64,000 bases of DNA from Axinella damicornis. Lineage: Eukaryota > Porifera > Demospongiae > Axinellida > Axinellidae. The notes under the pieces were generated by a model. The model was not told where the DNA came from, made no database searches, and saw only the letters and a list, made by a program, of their open reading frames with translations. The stretch lies in contig OZ007509.1 of assembly GCA_963931865.1 (NCBI GenBank), forward strand, positions 14,840,048 through 14,904,047. The letters run 5' to 3'. Positions 1-14,000 of this stretch are shown piece by piece. The first letter of the stretch is position 1, and the number at the start of each line of letters is the position of its first letter. Made by a program: the position numbers and the translations under genes.

Positions 1-3000
1 TACTAAATCCTGACGTTGATCATTGAGAGTTTTGTAGTGCATGCGATGTAAACTAGACATGGTTTCCGGTCAGCCACCTTCACACGTGCACCTTCTGTGG
101 TGGAAGTGCAGTCTGCTTTGCTTCCTTACTGCTCTCAAATTTCTACTTCTTCCTCTTAAAATTAACTCCGGACAGGACAGGACATAGGTTGTATTTCCAA
201 GAAAGACACCTTGGATCCCCCACCTTCCTTTTGCATATCCTTGACATGACTCAGCCTAAATGCACATAATTTGAAAGTATTGAGAATGCTGGCTTGTCAT
301 GTCAAGATCTTCATCTGAAAGCATTTTAGTGCACCTGAAACAAATTTGGAATTCTGTCTTTGATTTTCAATATGTCTCCAAAGTACACACACATAGCACA
401 AGACATAACTGAGTAAAGCACGGCTCTGTCCATTTGATGTGGTAGATTGGATGTGCTAAACTGCCTGCACACACAGTGCAGTTGGAGTAAAGATCAGAAT
501 TCTTGTGCTGAGAGTCTGTCTTCTGTTCAATGTGTCCTCATGAAACTCCACCCTATGGTATGTAGTGTACCACCTACGGGGCCCGGGGAGGGGGGGGGGG
601 GGCTGCATTGACAATCCAGATCACTACTAGGTGTATAGATATTCCTACCCCTCTCCCCGCTTTGCTTAATCAGTAACGTTGTTGGGGTCCCTCTGAAATA
701 CTTCTGAACCCTTTGTGATGCTTGTTGAGATCTCAAAATTTTCTGAAACTGGTGTTGAAGACCATCCCTCCACCCTCTCCCCTTCCCTACTATGTCTATG
801 CATCTGTTGGACACAGCACCATACCAGATCTCAGAATAAATGACCTTAAAGTGTGTTTTGAAGTGTCATGCTTTGAAGATGTGTAGTCCACAACAGTACC
901 TGCAATCTAAATTAAATGAACGTTGTTTACCGAGGAGGCATTACTGCAGCAGTGATGCCTTAGGGCCTTAGGTATTGGGCAGAATCCATGCTAATGTGTG
1001 GATTTTTCGGTTTATGACGTTTCAACCCAAGGCACATGACTCTGGAGTAGAGGAAACTCCAGTCTTCTTTAGTTCCCTTTGATCTGGTCACATATATATA
1101 ACATTATGCCATCCCATATCACCTACTGCACACAATGCCTGCTCTCATCTAAACACCTCATGCACATCACCACATGCAGCACAATCACAAGTTGGGTTGG
1201 GGCAACATACTAAGTCGAGAAGCCTCGTTCCCAAGCGGCCTGGGAACGAGGCTAATAATATGTCATTCCATATCACCTACTTCACCCTGTTGCCTGGGCA
1301 TGACATTTGTGCTGTACTAATTGCTGGAATGGTACACCTACTTGTGAAGATCACACTCCATTATGTCTCATCTCATGTGTGTCTCACCTCAACAAATTGA
1401 TGAGCTCAGAACCGTAGCAAGCTAACCCACCGAATGATGGGTTTGCATACTATAGCTGCCGAACTGAAGATATCACCTGCCAAAAACGTGTAGGAATTTT
1501 CTCATGTTTCCAGTTCAGATTTTTGGGTTGTTTTTTTACTATAGAAGTAGACACATGGGTAATTTCCAGAAAGGGAAACCATTTGTTTCCTACTGAATAG
1601 GAATTTTTGTAACAAGTTTATCATCCTGCTTGTCTACTTCCATACGTGGAGGCCTTAACTTACATGTACCGATCGATCAGTCAAATATTGGCTGTCTGGC
1701 AGTAATTTCTTGTGGGTATATGTGTTATCCATTGTTTGGTGGGTTAACTTGCTACACTCTGAGCTCTTCAGTTGGTTAACTTGTGAAATGTGGCCATCCC
1801 ATGATGGGGAACCCTTGATGGCTGTCCCACTGTAGCAGCTCCTAGCACCCATTGGAAACAAGAACAATGGCTGTCATGGTGATGTCATGGGTGTCAAAGG
1901 GGGAGTCAACGTAACTGGGTGTGGTCCTATTCTCAAGGTCAGGTATCCAGCAATAAAAAATAAGTTAATGGTTTCTTTTGTTACGGGGTGGTTATAGTAA
2001 TGATTTCAAATGCAACACACTCTCCAAACCTAACAGCTACCTGCGAGTATGCTGGGTATTGCTACCTGCTTCATCTTATATGTCCGAAGGATGTACACTG
2101 TGTGTAATTCCAGAGTTCCCCATACAAGCTCCTATCATGCCAAGATTCCCGTCGTGCGTGGAAATGTCACGTAGGTTTGTGCGATACGTCATTTCCAATT
2201 TTCCATCTCATCCAACGCACATTCTCAGGTCTGCTGTCTAGCTTTTGTAGTAGACAGAAGTCAGTCAGAATGCACACGTAGAATAAGAATTCCAGTTCCC
2301 TTTAACAGCTGTATGGCAAAAATGTGATTATCAGCCATTGGTGTAATTTAATACTGCAATTTCATGGTTTGCCAAATTGTCAGGTTAAAAGTCTTTGTAA
2401 ATTTTCAGTTATTCAGTAGTGAATATCATAATTGGCTTGTTAGCATTGCACAGTTATGTGAGGCATCTGTGTGACTCAGCCTTCAAAGCATAGTCACGTT
2501 TGTGCACCATTTAATCATGGCTATAGGACATTCATGATTGTCTGATAGCCTCATTCCCAGGCCTACCCCATTTTTATATCCTTTGACAATAATGCATGGA
2601 AGTGGAACAAGGATATGATTTTTCCTACCCTTATCGAGTGGAAACCGCACTCCTGGTAGCCAGTGAATCATGGCCCAGTTAGTCTCACGTTGGGATCGAT
2701 ACTTTAACGACAGGCTGCGAATACTTGAACAACTGACAACTGTACTCACTGTACATTGTGTATGTGCAACCTGTAGGGTAGTCTCGGTACCAGACCCTAA
2801 CTCGCACACGGCGTGAGTGTCTGGTACCGAGACTACCTGTAGGGCTGATTCACCTTTCAGTGAACTGTGTTGATGAAGGTGCTAGGATATCTCCTACTTG
2901 TAAGAAGCCCTTGTCACTAAAGGATGTGGGTTTGTATTACATGTGAAACAGTGTTGTTAGCACCTCAGATAAGTAGGTGTCTAACTATGCAAATCTCCCT

Positions 3001-3527
3001 ACCCCACCTTGGGCTACAGTTTTAATTCCCACCTGAGGCAGCTGTTTCAATCCCCGCCTGAGGCTGCTGTTTCAATCCCCGCCTGCCCCGCCTGAGGCAG
3101 CTGTTTCAACCTCGTAGTACGTACACCAGTGTGGCACTGAGCTGACCAGCTGCTGAAGCTGGCTGTGTTATGTGATTCTGAGTTATGGCATGGAGGAAGG
3201 AACCTGAGGAGGGGGAGGGGTTGGGGAAGTGGAGTGGAAGAAGGGGAGGGGTGGGGGAAGAAGGGTAGAAGGGGAAGGGGGGTGGTGGGAAGGGGAGGAG
3301 GAAGGGGAGTGGGGAGGAGGTGGGAGAATGGGGAGGGGGTAGGGGAGTAGGGGGAATGGGGAGGGGGTCGGAGAAGGGGAGGGGATGGGGGAAGGGGAGA
3401 ACTTTCATGGAGTGGAGCAATGGAACTGTGCCGCTAGGCATCAGGGCTTATAAAGTGCCCTTTGCATACATTGGCTGTTTGTCTAGTGATGATTATTCTG
3501 CACCTGTTTTCATTCCATTTGCTGCAG
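1..3527. other. No gene identified; upstream flank of arrestin gene
   Basis: No long or family-recognisable reading frame is seen. The first coding exon of the arrestin gene (about 6-8 residues ending two bases into a codon) should lie here or further left but is too short to place. The stretch holds two foldback elements (1221-1254 and 2779-2835), a G run at 589-602, and a strongly G-rich GGGGA-type low-complexity block at about 3196-3405 that could form G-quadruplexes and gives rise to spurious reading frames on both strands. Confidence 0.6.
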
Positions 3528-6500
3528 GGTCTTCAAGAAAGCTTCACCTAATGGAAAGGTTTGTACGCATGATTCTTCTCTTTGACCCTAGACCAGCTAA
3601 TAATGTGCCAGAATCCAGCTCACTTACATGTACATTGTGTGATCTCCCGCAAATGCCCATTTATGTACATGCGTATTTATTGTTGCTTAGCAACTAGTGT
3701 GGGTAGGATGGATGGAAGCAATAATGATGGCAATGAGTTACCATGGTAACAGACAAATTAGTTCAACCCACACATGGAACAGTGTTTTCCCCTTGGGCCT
3801 CATGCTGTCCCTCAGAGTGAAGTGTGTTTGTGCAGTGTCTGACCTCTTTGTTGACTATTGGGTCATCTTGGCCCTGATAGTCACTGAAAATACATGTAAA
3901 AGACAAAAGTGGCAATTAAGATATACAGGCATGTAAGGGAATGAGATAAATGGAGAGTGGGCACAAAAACAGCCAAAACTACAAACCTGGAAGTTGCAAA
4001 CACAAGGGTGGTGTAGCCTCATTCCCAGGCCCCTCTCCAGCTAACTGTACAGTAACAAGGCTAAGGAGACATACAAGAGTAAACTGCTTTATAAGGAGGA
4101 TACTGGTACTATCTATCTCATGCTTGACCCCTTCTCCTGTCTCTTCCACTCTCTCTTCCTCTCTCTCTTGCATGGCAGATCACGGTTTATGTTGGGAGAC
4201 GAGATTTTGTTGATCACGTTACTGCAGTGGATCCAGTAGGTAAGTACAGTACAGTACTTCATATGAGACTGTTGAGAAACACGTCTCCCTTAGTTTGCTT
4301 GCTAGGTTTTGTTTTGAGTTACCCGCTGCACAGGACAAGCGTTTCAATATGACAGGTGTCACCAGCTGCGATGACTTGGCCACAAGTCACTCACAGTTGT
4401 ACTAGTCATTTGCGTTTAGCCTCGTTCCCAGTCCCACGCCCAGCTTTCCGTCGCTGCTTTACCGTACTAAGCAGCGACGGAAAGCTGGGCGTGGGACTGG
4501 GAACGAGGCTAATTTGCGTTACATGTATATCACCCTATGTTTTGTAACAACATTATGAGAGTCCCCATGAAGCCGGATTGGTTTGGTCTGTAAGCTGCTG
4601 TGGTACAATGTACAGCTTGAATCGGCCTGGATGTTAATCTCTCTTCCAAACTGTCTTCTCCAGATGGTGTTGTTCTTATAGATCCTGACTATTTCAATAA
4701 AGAAGGGAAACAGGACAGAAAAGGTGAGGGGAAGGGAGGGACGCACATGTGAGTGGGGAGGGAGGGACGCACATGTGAGTGGGGAGGGAGGGATGCATGT
4801 GAGTGGGGAGGGAGGGACGCACATGTGAGTGGGGAGGGAGGGATGCATGTGAGTGGGGAGGGAGGGACGCACATGTGAGTAGGGAGGGAGGGACGCACAT
4901 GTGAGTGGGGAGGGAGGGACGCACATGTGAGTGGGGAGGGACGCACATGTGAGTAGGGAGGGACGCACATGTGAGTGGGGAGGGAGGGACGCACATGTGA
5001 GTGGGGAGGGACGCACATGTGAGTGGGGAGGGAGGGACGCACATGTGAGTGGGGAGAGAGGGACGCACATGTGAGTGGGGAGGGAGGGACACACATGCAT
5101 GTGAGTGGGGAGGGAGGGACACACATGTGAGTGGGGAGGGAGGGACGCACATGTGAGTGGGGAGGGAGGGACGCACATGTGAGTGGGGAGGGAGGGACGC
5201 ACATGGGAGTAGGGAGGGAGGGACGCACGTGAGTGGGGAGGGAGGACGCACATGTGAGTGGGGAGGGAGGGACGCACATGTGAGTGTGGAGGGAGGGACG
5301 CACGTGAGTGGGGAGGGAGGACGCACATGTGAGTGGGGAGGGAGGGACACACATGTGAATGGGGAGGGACGCATACATATGAGTGGGGAGGGAGGGACGC
5401 ACACACATGAGTGGGGAGGGAGGGACGCACACACGAGTGGGGAGGGAGGGACGCACATGTGAGGGACGCACATGTGAGGGACGCACATGTGAGTTGGGAG
5501 GGGGGGACACACGTGTGAGTGGGGAGGGAGGGACACACATGTGAGTGGGGAGAGAGGGACACACATGTGAGTGGGGAGGGAGGGACACGTGAGTGGGGAG
5601 GGAGGGACACACGTGTGAGTGGGGAGGGAGGGACGCACATGTGAGTGGGGAGGGAGGGACGCACGTGTGAGTGGGGAGGGAGGGTCCACGTGTGAGTGGG
5701 GAGGGCCCACGTGTGAGTGGGGAGGGAGGGACACATGTGGGTGGGGAGGGCCCACATGTGAGTGGGGAGGGAGGGACGCACATGTGAGTGGGGAGGGAGG
5801 GACGCACATGAGTGGGGAGGGAGGGACGCACATGAGTGGGGAGGGAGGGACGCACATGTGAGTGGGGAGGGAGGGACGCACATGTGAGTGGGGAGGGAGG
5901 GACACGTGAGTAGTGAAAGAGGGTTCCACTGCATAGCTCTTTCCTTAGCCTCTTCAATCCACTCCTCCTCCCTCTCTCCCTACCTCTTCCCCCTCCTTTC
6001 CCTTCCCTCTTGCCCTCCTCTCGCATCCTATTTCCCCTCCTCTCCCCTCCTCTCCCAGTATTTTCTCAGGTGCTGGCAGGGTTCCGCTATGGCCGGGATG
6101 ATCTGGATGTGTTGGGATTGAACTTCAGAAAAGATCTAATTGATGTAAATACAACCTGCAGTACTATAGCACCCGTCGCTAAGCGGCAGTGTACCTCAGC
6201 ACCTGTCACTCATCAATAGCTACAGTAGCTCTTCCTGCAAGCCTGACTTTTCCTCTCCCCTCCTTTCCTCCCCCAGGAGCGTATCCAAGTGTACCCTCCA
6301 CCTGACGCAGCCCAGCCCCAGCTGCTCACCCTCCTGCAAGTACGGCTCATGAAGAAACTGGGGAGGAACGCCTACCCCTTCACTTTCAGCGTAAGTAGCA
6401 GTGGCGTAACCATCCCAGACCACACTGGGGCACCCACCGTACTTTGAGGGCAGTGTACGTACTCAAACAATTATTGGGGTGGGGTGAAATGGAAACAGAC

Positions 6501-7988
6501 ATAACAAAATTGTGTGTTCAAATAGGTATCTACTTGTACAGGTGAACTTGTGTGATGTTTATGGTGAAAGGGCGTGTGGATCCTTGAGTGACGGCAGTCT
6601 ATGGTAGTGTAACGACTAATGTGTATATAGTTCCTGGTTTGTAGCCTCTGAATCTGTCCTTGTTCCTTTCCCAAGAACAGAAGTGCCAATGTGGCGATGG
6701 CAACGAATGCTTTGGGACTTACACGAGGAAGCTTTCGGTGCAAGGATGCAATTCCGCGTCCCTTCCTTAGTGTGTATGCTGTCAGCCTTGCTGCAAAACC
6801 CTGAGACAGGTCAAAGTGGTTGATGAGCTGGTAGGTCGCTGCCTGCAGGATTGGTGCAGTTTCGGTCTCCAGCAGTGGGCGAGCAGACGCTCGAGCCCTC
6901 ATCACAGAGTCAGAGACTGAAGAGAGACAAAAGAATTGAGTGAGGGAGAAAGAAATGTAGCCAGAATGGTTTAGGGACGTAGTTAAAACTTTTTCGGGAG
7001 TAGCTTAGCTACTTCCTCTTGAATTAGCGTTGATGACGTCAAGTTGACAGCCAGTCACAGGAACTCTCTCATTTGACTTGTGGTAGGCAGGGCTTCGGGG
7101 TCAAACACTTTGCTGTGTATGACCCCACGTTGACCGATCCAAATGCCCTGCTTCCACTAGTCTTCGCGAAGTTTTCAGCTCTACTGACACAATAATTGTG
7201 CCGTTGTCTTTCAGTTCCAGTTCGAATGCATCACTCGCAGCCTTTGTTGCCAATTCCCCCCTCTCACTTGTCTTCATCGAGTTTACAAACTGTATCATAG
7301 GTAAAATCACCCTTCGTGCCCTTCTTTCTTTCTCCCTAGTCTTTGCAAAGTTTTCAGCTCTGCTGACACAATAATTTACCGTTGTCTTTCAGTTCCTGTT
7401 CGAATGCTTCACTCAGGACTGATGCAGTCTTTGTTGCCAATTCCCTAGAGTCCACGAGTTTCAGAGTATGGAGCTGAGTAGCCACAATGTGTTAAAGGGA
7501 TAGGTGATTGGCAAAGAGTACAGAAGTTATGTGGGACACCGCTGATGTCAAAGATGTGGCACAAAAGTGGTTAAAAAGGACATAGCTACAAAACTTAACG
7601 ATAGAAGTCAATGGTTAGGTGCGAGCTGGTTGAAGTGAACTGTGTAGGTTGAGAATATGAATGGACGATATTAGAAGTACAATCTCAGAATCTGAGAAAG
7701 CCTGCTGCTCTACAGGTCGCATTAGTGAAAGGCAAAGTGTTAGGAAATGGATACAGGAAATAGTCCTATAGTCAAGTGGGTATTCATTGGAAATCATTGG
7801 CACCACTTGATCTGTTCGCTGCATGTTGATTCACACATTCCCAATTAACAGACAAACCTGAAGATCCTTTAGGGCTTGCAGAAATGATTGTAACATTTCA
7901 AACTGCAGCTCTACAGGTAACTCAACGTTAGGAGGAGGATCAACCAATAGGATGCACCAATCAGGACTGATGCAGCTTTCGGTGCCAA

Positions 7989-8032
<44 letters not shown>

Positions 8033-11000
8033 ACTTGTCTTCATCGAGTTTACAAACTGTATCATAGGTAAAATCACCCTTCATGCCCTGTCGGAGTAGT
8101 CTTGTAGTGGTAGAAAGATCCGTTCCAATTGTGGAACTTCGATATGGAATACACCGTCAACTTCTGATGCGATGTTGTCATATTCAACCTGTTGTTTATG
8201 GCCGGCCATCGTCGCGGGATGGAGTGGCATTATTTGGTAGCTTCTAAGCAGCCAGTAAGGCATGTCCTTGACAGACATGGTCGGAAGAAGGGAGAGAATG
8301 GTTTCGCTGAGTATGATGGTTGCCAGATCCCCAGGACCATGTGAGTGATGTTGAACTGAGATCCTCAATGGTTGCATCAGTTCTTTGACGAGGTTGGTGG
8401 CATAGTTGGAGAGTTTGTTGTTGGGTACTTGAACTGTGAGGTTGTTGGCTTTGATGTCTTGACAGAATGGAGGCAATGCTGTTGGAAGACCATACCACCT
8501 CCATTCTGGCGATTGTATTTTGCATAGGTGAAGGGCAACCATCTCCAGTAGGTGGAAATAGTCTCTCTCATCGATGTAGCACATGAGAAACGAGTGGTCA
8601 GAAAATGGTCTATCATGGCCCAGGCACTTGTTGATGGAGTATATGCCTGGGCAAACGTTATCTCAACATTTTGACGATGTATGGCGGGGATGATGTAGTC
8701 AAGAGATGTTGGCATTCGCGATGTTACATTAGCGATCTCATATAAGCCAAAGATGGAAAATTTTGTTGTTTTTTGGCCATGAAGGTATTGTGAAGTTTCA
8801 GGAGGTCTCCAAAAGATGGAGAGGTCGTGATCATCGTGGTAGATGGTGAGAGCCAGGTGGAGGAGGCATGGATTACCAGATTTTCATCAGCCACAGTGTG
8901 GCTGAGGATAGTAGACTGGATTGTAATGGGGCGTTGTAGAAGTTGTTGCTGCCCAAACCGGTGGTATGATGCAGTTTAACACGCAGGGTTAAACTAAGTT
9001 AACATGAACGAGCACTGAGGGGGTGTGGTGATGAGCGGAAGTGAACTTATCCAGGGATGCGCATGCGTGCTGGTTACTGTGGTCACGGTTGCTAGGGCAG
9101 TAACGTTGCATGAGCTGGTAGGCGCATGCGTGCCTTGATATCGGTTAGTTACTAGTTAGTTACAACAGTGCAGTGGTACCATGCAAGCAGCAAGTTGATG
9201 TTAAAGTAATACAGAATCAGTTAGTGATCAAAATCACTTCCAACTAATATTACTGTTTCGGTTTTCTAGTCCATGCCACAAGTGTTACATCTCCCCCCAC
9301 CTTAGTTGGCCGTGTCCCACCCGGATTGATCTCCCTTACGGAGACATCCTCCAGGCTGCTCCTGTGTGTTGACTTGAGGCTCATTCGCCACACCTGACCT
9401 AGCCTCATTCCCAGAGCGTGTTCACAGCCTGGGAATGAGGCTACACCTGACCAGGCGAGGATAATGTAGACTGACTCAGATCTGGTTCAGGTTGAGGAGT
9501 CTTCTTGGCCTTAGTCCTTCTAGGAGGCCTGCAGTGCCGAAGAAAAGAACTCGCGGCGAGGCCCTCCATCATCCACCGCCTCTTCGCCAACAAAAGTAAC
9601 CCGAACAAATCGGGTAGGGTCAAAGCTTGAGCGGGACATGACACGAATTGCATCTCTCCAGATGTGGTTGCGACGGATGGTGATTCTGTTGGCTTGATCT
9701 GGCTCATCCACAATGGGGTAATACAAGCTGAAGTGCTCGGTTTAATACTGCTACACATGTTATGTGCTCGAGCCGTGAACTTGGCAGAATGCATGAAGAC
9801 AGACTGCATGTGAGATGGGGTAACAGATCAGTAATTTAAAAGTTCACCTGCTCGAAATGGTCGCATAATTGTTTATTCCACAGACTTTATGATTATTTTT
9901 GTCCTTGTTATAGTTTCTCTTCTGTCTCTTCAATTCGGCCCCATTGTCCAGTGCTCATGAGAGCTTTCAAAGCCTCATGATCGGTGAACACATCACAATG
10001 ATGCCCATAGAGGTACGGGCGGAAGTGCTTGATAGCCCACACTACCCCTAGACCGACCCTCCAACCCGGTAATGCCATAATTATGTTCGCTGGCCTGTAG
10101 GGTGCGGCTTGCATAGGCGATGGGCCGGGTAGTTCTTCCTTCCTGGCGTTGTGCAAGAACTTTCCCGTATCCTGCTCCTGATGCATCAGTTTCGTTCTTC
10201 TGGAAATCAGGAAATGCCAGGACTGGTGCTGTTCTTCAACTCCTCAAAAGCAGTCTGACATGCAGGTGTCTACTCAAACACTGCTTCCTTCTCCCTGGGT
10301 GTCAGGGTCAATCTGGAAACTAGTCACAGGCCATTGAAATCCTGGACAAGCCCCCAATTTTAGCGCTTGCTCTGTTCACCGAACATGGAATAACCCGGGC
10401 AAATACTGAATAGTGGAACACTGAGTAAAGAAACTGTCTCCTACAACAATGAGCCTACATCAGAAACGGTTTGCTCAAATCCTTACTGTTCAGTTTCTAG
10501 TCAACGCCACATGTGGTGATTACATAAGTAGATGTAGTGGGCCTACGTACTTCCATCCTCACCATACCTAGATGTAATGGGGTGCTAAGTAAATGTAATG
10601 GAGGCAGAGAAAGGGAAGAAATTTGAGTACATGTACTATGTACCAAACGCAGGCACAGTCTGTGTATACGATGAGCCTTTCTTAGTATCAATGTTCTGCA
10701 AACTTACAAATTGCCAATCTAGACAGACTAGAATTCGAACTCGCTATACTTACGTACGATTCGCATTCGACTCTAGAAGCATGCAAGTTAATCTAGCTAC
10801 CATGCAGATAAATGAACAGTTTCAGAGTCAAACTTCACTTCAACAGTAGCAGTGATAGATGGCAACTTGAACAAAACTGAGATAAGACTGAGAAAGATAC
10901 AAGTGTGGAAAAACAGAGGCCCTAGCAGTGCACAGATCAAAAAACTGGACAGACTGGATAGACTGGACAGCTAGACTGGACTAACCAATCAACACATCCA

Positions 11001-14000
11001 CATTAGACCATTGAGGCCACAAAGAAAACTATTGAAGCAAAGAATGACTTAACCATTACATACACTAAAATAAACTTAGAGAGTCTTAGCTGAGTCCAAC
11101 ATACCGCCGGCCAAGACCGGACGGTCTTCAAGTATGATGCATTGAAAGTCTACCAAGTTCAACTGTGAGCTTAATCAACGTAAGAGTCGCATGACATTGT
11201 GTATGATAATGTGTTCCTTACGAAATGGTTCATTCAGTCAGATTCGGTTTCCGAAGGGAGCAACAATGCTAGTTTGGCAACAGGGCGTGTATAGATTCCT
11301 GTGTTGGTCTTGATCGTCGCCACACGCACCAGACCGTCTTTACCAGGATGCACAGCAGTGACTCTGGCTAGTGGCCATTCAGTAGGGAGAGGAGAGGTGT
11401 CTCTTATAAGAACCAAATCACCAACAGAAATGTTCTTAGTGGGGCGGTGCCACTTTGAAATGCGACCGAGTTGGGTTATATATTCACGAGACCATCGCTT
11501 CCAGAAGTGAGCGACCAATGCTTGGCATAGCTTCCAGCGACGAAGTGAAGAGAGATTGTTGGTGTGAGTGAGGGAGTCATCAGGGAGGGCCTGCAGTGGT
11601 CGACCAATAAGAAAGTGACCTGGAGTGAGCACTTCAATCCCGTCATCATCGTTTGAGAATGGAGTGAGGGGTCGACTGTTGAGGCAGGCCTCAATTTGCG
11701 TGAGTACAGTAGTCAGTTCCTCAAAAGTAAGCTTGACACTGCCAACTATCCTCTTCAGGTGTGTCTTTGTGGACTTCACGGCAGCCTCCCAGAGACCTCC
11801 AAAGTGTGGGGCTCGAGGTGGAATAAATTTCCATTCAATGTTCCTGGAAGACAGGAAGTTGGTGATGGTGTCCTGGGTTCTACCGTTTCTAAGGAGCTTG
11901 AAGAGATCTTTCATTTCACTTGCTGCGCCAACGAAATTGGTCCCATGGTCGCTCCACAGAAGGGAAGGACAACCACGACGAGAGATGAACCGCCTTAGGC
12001 AGGCTAAGAAGGCTTCCGTAGTGAGATCACTGACCAGTTCAATGTGGACTGCCTTGACTGTGAGGGACACGAACACACATATGTATGACTTGACTATGGT
12101 GGGCTTACGCACATGGCCATACTTGATAAGCACGGGTCCAGCGTAGTCAACACCGACTTTGTCAAAAACTGGTCCAGGAGTGATACGTTCGATGGGCAAT
12201 TGCCCGAACATCTGGGGTTGGGGTCGGATGGCATTGCGTCTACAGGTGACACAAGCTCGGGTGATTGAGCGTACAACATTGCGGCCACCAACAATGTGAT
12301 ATTGTCGAGACAGTGATGAGGCAAGGAGTGTGGGACCAGCGTGTATGAGACGGAGGTGCTCCGTACGAACGATGAGCCGAGTTAGAGGGTGTTTTCCAAC
12401 CAAAATGATGGGATGTTTTGAGCGGTAAGGGGACATTGACAGCTCCCGTCTGCCTCCGACACGAAGGAGACCAGACGAGTCGACGAAGGGGTGAAGTGAG
12501 AGAAGAGGACTAGAGGAGCGTAAGGGAATTTGCTTCTTCAATGAGTTGATCTCCTCTAGGAAGTGCGTGTTTTGGATAATCTTGATCCAGTAGCGCTCCG
12601 CTGCCTTCAGCTCACAGACAGACAAGGAAGAGGACTTCTTCTCTGCATGATTTTGGCAGTTGTGGACAAAGCGAAGAATCCAAGCGGTCACGCGCTTTAG
12701 TCGGTCAAAGCTTGAGTAACGATCCACTGGGATGACAGGAGAGTGATCAGCGACTGTTGTGTGTAGAGCTACCTCCCTCTCTTCTTCAGGTAGGTCGCTA
12801 GGAGGTAGAGGACTCTGTTTAGGCCAATCAGCAGGTGATTGCTTGAGCCACTGAGGTCCGTCCCACCAAAGTGAGTGTTGAACAAGCTCGGATGGGAAGA
12901 GTCCCCTGGAGGCACAATCTGCTGGGTTGTGCTGGCCACTGACGTGGTTCCACTTCTCAGGGGGAATCAACTCCATGATGGTGGACACTCTGTTCCCAAC
13001 GAATGTCTTGAATCGTCGAGGACTCCCATCAAGCCAATTGAGTACGATTGTACTGTCGGTCCAGGCGTAGACCTTAGAAAGAGGAACTTCCAGAACTTGG
13101 TGAACATGTTGAAGAAGGTGAGCTAGTAGGTATGCGCCGCAGAGTTCCAACCGAGGTATCGTTAACCGCTTGATCGGCGCAACCTTCGTCTTCGAGGTCA
13201 CCAGAGAGACTTGGACATCTCCGTTTGTGGTCGTCATGTGCAGGTAGACTACGGCAGCGTAGGCGTGCTCCGAGGCATCACAGAAACCGTGGAGCTCGAA
13301 CGAGGCGATGTCGGTGGACTTGTCAAAGTAGCAGCGTGGGATAGGCTTCTCTGACAGCAGATGGAGCTCCGAGCGCCAGTGTAACCATGCTTCTCGAATA
13401 GACAAGGGAACTGAGTCGTCCCAGTCCACTCTTTGCTCCCACAATCGTTGGAGGAGGATCTTGGCCTTGATGGTCGATGGTGAAAACCATCCCAAAACAT
13501 CAAAAGTCTTGGCGATGTCAGAGACAAGGAGTCGTTTGGTGACGTTGATGAGAGCAGGCAACTTGGCAATGGTAAGGCGGAACTGGTCTGAGTTCGCATT
13601 CCATTCCACACCCAGGGTCCTTGTGTACTCAGCTACAGAATCGTGAAAGATCTGTATGACGTGGAGATCCTTGAGGTCAGATGGGAGATTCTTCAGAACA
13701 GCAGCTTCACTCGCATTCCATTTGCGAAGGAGGAAACCTCCAAGATAGAAAAGCTCCTGAAGATGTTTCTGCAACTCCATGGCAGCTGTGACGGTGTCAG
13801 CTCCAGTGAGACAGTCGTCCACATAGAAGGACTTCTCCACAGTCTCAGCTGCTTGAGGGTACTCAGCGAGGTTGTCGTGAGCATTTTGCTTGAGAGCCAT
13901 GTTGGCCGCGAATGATGAAGCAGACACTCCGAAGGTAACCCTGGTCATACGGTAGTCTCGCAATGATTCACTTGGGTCCTTTCTCCATACAAATCGGTGG

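Noticed and set aside
4519..6026. Three overlapping minus-strand frames of 411-471 codons rich in Pro, Ser, His, Cys
   Set aside because: They are the 26-bp minisatellite read in its three frames; the true exons of arrestin lie at both ends on the plus strand.
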